Source of the DNA: Aliiroseovarius sp. S1339
GTDB taxonomy: Bacteria > Pseudomonadota > Alphaproteobacteria > Rhodobacterales > Rhodobacteraceae
Direction: 5' to 3'
Length of the DNA: 64,000 nucleotides
NCBI RefSeq assembly: GCF_023195695.1
Contig: NZ_JALPQG010000003.1
Location: forward strand, 1 to 64,000
The notes below the pieces were generated by a model that had not been told where the DNA came from, searched no databases, and saw nothing but the letters and a program-made list of their open reading frames with translations. Position numbers and translations under genes: made by a program. How positions within the stretch are numbered: the stretch's first letter is position 1; each line of letters opens with the position of its first letter. Positions 62,546-64,000 of the stretch are shown here, piece by piece.

Positions 62546-63157
62546 ATGGCCAACCATCTTTACAAGCGCGACCTTCCCGATGGGCTGGACCTTGGTCCGG
62601 TCGTCGCCATTGACTGCGAAACGATGGGCCTGAACCCGCATCGCGACAGGCTGTGTGTGGTGCAAATGTCGTCGGGCGATGGGGATGCGCATCTGGTGCA
62701 GGTCGAAAAAGGCCAGACCAGCGCGCCAAACCTTGAACGGATGCTGGCGGACCCGGATGTGCTGAAGCTGTTCCACTTTGGTCGGTTCGATATCGCGGCG
62801 CTTCTGAACGCGTTTGGCGTGGTCACGGCCCCTGTCTATTGCACCAAGATCGCGTCGAAACTGATCCGCACCTATACCGACCGCCACGGGCTGAAAAACC
62901 TGCTTGAACAACTGCTGAAGATCGACATTTCAAAGCAACAACAGATGAGCGATTGGGGCGCGGAAGAGCTGACCGCCGCCCAGTTGGACTATGCCGCGTC
63001 GGATGTCCTCTATCTGCACCGGTTGCGCGACGAACTGAACCAGCGGCTCGACCGCGAAGGCCGCACCGAGATGGCGCAAGCCTGCTTCGATTTCCTGCCG
63101 ATGCGCGCGCAGTTGGATTTGGCGGGCTGGCCTGAGATTGACATTTTTTCCCACTAA
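62546..63157 (+). CDS. rnd: Ribonuclease D
   Basis: A 203-residue 3'-5' exonuclease of the DEDD class, the short form common in alphaproteobacteria without C-terminal HRDC domains. Acidic residues lie in VVAIDCETMGLNP (Asp, Glu), LFHFGRFDIAAL (Asp) and QLDYAASDVLYLH (Tyr, Asp), i.e. the DEDDy set. Acts in tRNA 3' trimming. The start at 62546 matches the family start and follows an AGGGGGG-rich stretch. Confidence 0.9.
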   Translation: MANHLYKRDLPDGLDLGPVVAIDCETMGLNPHRDRLCVVQMSSGDGDAHLVQVEKGQTSAPNLERMLADPDVLKLFHFGRFDIAALLNAFGVVTAPVYCTKIASKLIRTYTDRHGLKNLLEQLLKIDISKQQQMSDWGAEELTAAQLDYAASDVLYLHRLRDELNQRLDREGRTEMAQACFDFLPMRAQLDLAGWPEIDIFSH

Positions 63158-63241
63158 CGCGGCCAATCCGCGCCCCGGTTGCTTGGATCAGCCGGATTGG
63201 TGCCTAGATAACAAACACAGCTAAGTCATTTCCGAGGTCGC

Positions 63242-63865
63242 ATGGACCGCTCCGACAACAGTTATTCGCGCTTTATTTCCTGGCTGAAGGTTCTTCTGCC
63301 GGTCAGCGCGCTTGCGCTTTTGTCGACGATGTTCCTGATCTCGAAGTCCGTCGACCCGACCACGTCGCTGTCTTATGCCCGCGTCAATCTGGAAGAGCTG
63401 ACCGGCGAGCAACGCATCGACAGCCCCCGCTTCTCCAGTGTGACGGACGATGGCGCGGCGATAACGTTTTCAGCCAAAAGCGCCGTGCCTGACCCTGATA
63501 AAACAAATGTGTTTACCGCCGAGGTGCTTTCCGCCCGAATTGAGACGCCAGATGGCGGTGCGGTAGACATTGATGCGGCCAAAGCACTGATCGACGGGTC
63601 GTCAAACATCGTTGATCTTTCGGGCGGCGTTACGCTGGTAACCTCGACCAACTATGAGATTGCGACCGACGGGCTGACCACCGCGATGGACACGACCTCT
63701 GCCAAAACCAACGGTCCGGTCGAAGCAGAGGGCCCGATGGGGCACATCATCGCCGGGCAGGCCGAACTGACGCGCCAAGGGGATGACAACGCCACCTATC
63801 TTCTTGTTTTCAAAGAGGGTGTAAAACTGGTATATCAACCCCAGACAGAGGGGGAAGTTAAGTGA
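63242..63865 (+). CDS. lptC: LPS export protein LptC
   Basis: A 207-residue inner-membrane-anchored protein with one N-terminal helix (about 12-33) and a periplasmic beta-jellyroll of the LptC/LptA type (ARIETPDGGAVDIDAAKALI ..SNIVDLSGGVTLVTS). It takes LPS from LptBFG and passes it to LptA. Its stop overlaps the next ATG by one base (TGATG). Confidence 0.9.
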   Translation: MDRSDNSYSRFISWLKVLLPVSALALLSTMFLISKSVDPTTSLSYARVNLEELTGEQRIDSPRFSSVTDDGAAITFSAKSAVPDPDKTNVFTAEVLSARIETPDGGAVDIDAAKALIDGSSNIVDLSGGVTLVTSTNYEIATDGLTTAMDTTSAKTNGPVEAEGPMGHIIAGQAELTRQGDDNATYLLVFKEGVKLVYQPQTEGEVK

Positions 63866-64000
63866 TGAAGTGTGCGCGTATCGCGGCCTGCTTGCTGGCA
63901 CTAAGCCTGCCTGTCACGGCAAATGCTCAGGCTCAGGTCGCCTTTGGCGGTCTGAAACATGACAGCACCCTTCCCGTTGAAATTGCAGCCGACCAACTGA
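63865..64000 (+). CDS. lptA: LPS transport protein LptA, partial
   Basis: The first 45 residues of a periplasmic protein, cut by the window end. A signal peptide (ARIAACLLALSLPVTANA) is followed by AFGGLKHDSTLPVEIAADQL, the usual N terminus of LptA. Translationally coupled to lptC. Confidence 0.85.
   Translation, partial: MKCARIAACLLALSLPVTANAQAQVAFGGLKHDSTLPVEIAADQL

Overview
The window reads as a chromosomal segment of an alphaproteobacterium of the Roseobacter group (Rhodobacterales). The basis is a CcrM-type GANTC methyltransferase, a complete PhyR-NepR-EcfG general stress response locus, a SoeABC-type sulfite dehydrogenase, an ArsJ/GAPDH arsenate pair, and lpxK, lptC and lptA genes typical of that group. 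No rRNA or tRNA gene and no CRISPR array was seen.

Layout. (1) 0.4-11 kb is a metabolic accessory region. It holds a polar amino acid ABC transporter with a class I aminotransferase in one operon, an RraA-type aldolase and a LysR regulator, with two copies of a 48-bp operator-like repeat; beyond it lie an orphan TAXI binding protein, a cysteine-desulfurase-like protein and a second LysR. An IS3 remnant and degenerate intergenic repeats show that this part has been rearranged. (2) 11.6-14.5 kb holds an SRAP protein, a small zinc-ribbon protein, an SH3/nuclease-domain protein and a decayed VOC gene. (3) 14.6-36.6 kb is a stress island. It contains phyR, nepR, ecfG, a membrane HisKA_2 histidine kinase, a LOV-domain histidine kinase and a Crp/Fnr regulator, among many envelope and osmotic-stress genes: three MscS channels, CsbD, PRC-barrel, hemerythrin, PLDc_N miniproteins, a phospholipase D, YihY, AI-2E-type permease, DUF1328, CreA and a PNPOx-like protein. 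Thirteen hand-checked sites of the form GGAAC-N16/17-(C/A)GTT lie in front of these genes, so most of the island looks like one EcfG regulon laid out contiguously around its own regulators. (4) 36.7-44.28 kb is a mobile region with an IS3 fragment, an IS1595-like zinc-ribbon protein and a TnsA/TnsB/TnsC-like transposition operon with no visible TniQ/TnsD gene; three related 20-22 bp repeats mark its right side. (5) 44.29-64 kb is mostly core: a membrane-anchored winged-helix protein, rnhB, ccrM with clustered GANTC sites, a GST, alkB-like monooxygenase, mutY, a DUF721 protein, a DsbA-like protein, lpxK, a divergent WaaA-like protein, an esterase, arsJ with its GAPDH, soeABC, rnd, lptC and the start of lptA.

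The main candidates for something new are: the compact EcfG regulon, including a gene that seems to start at ATT and an unknown protein encoded between two MscS channels; a transporter-transaminase-aldolase locus that could degrade 4-hydroxy-4-methylglutamate-like amino acids; and the TnsABC element lacking a recognisable target selector. All functional statements come from reading sequence and motifs by eye; no database search was run.
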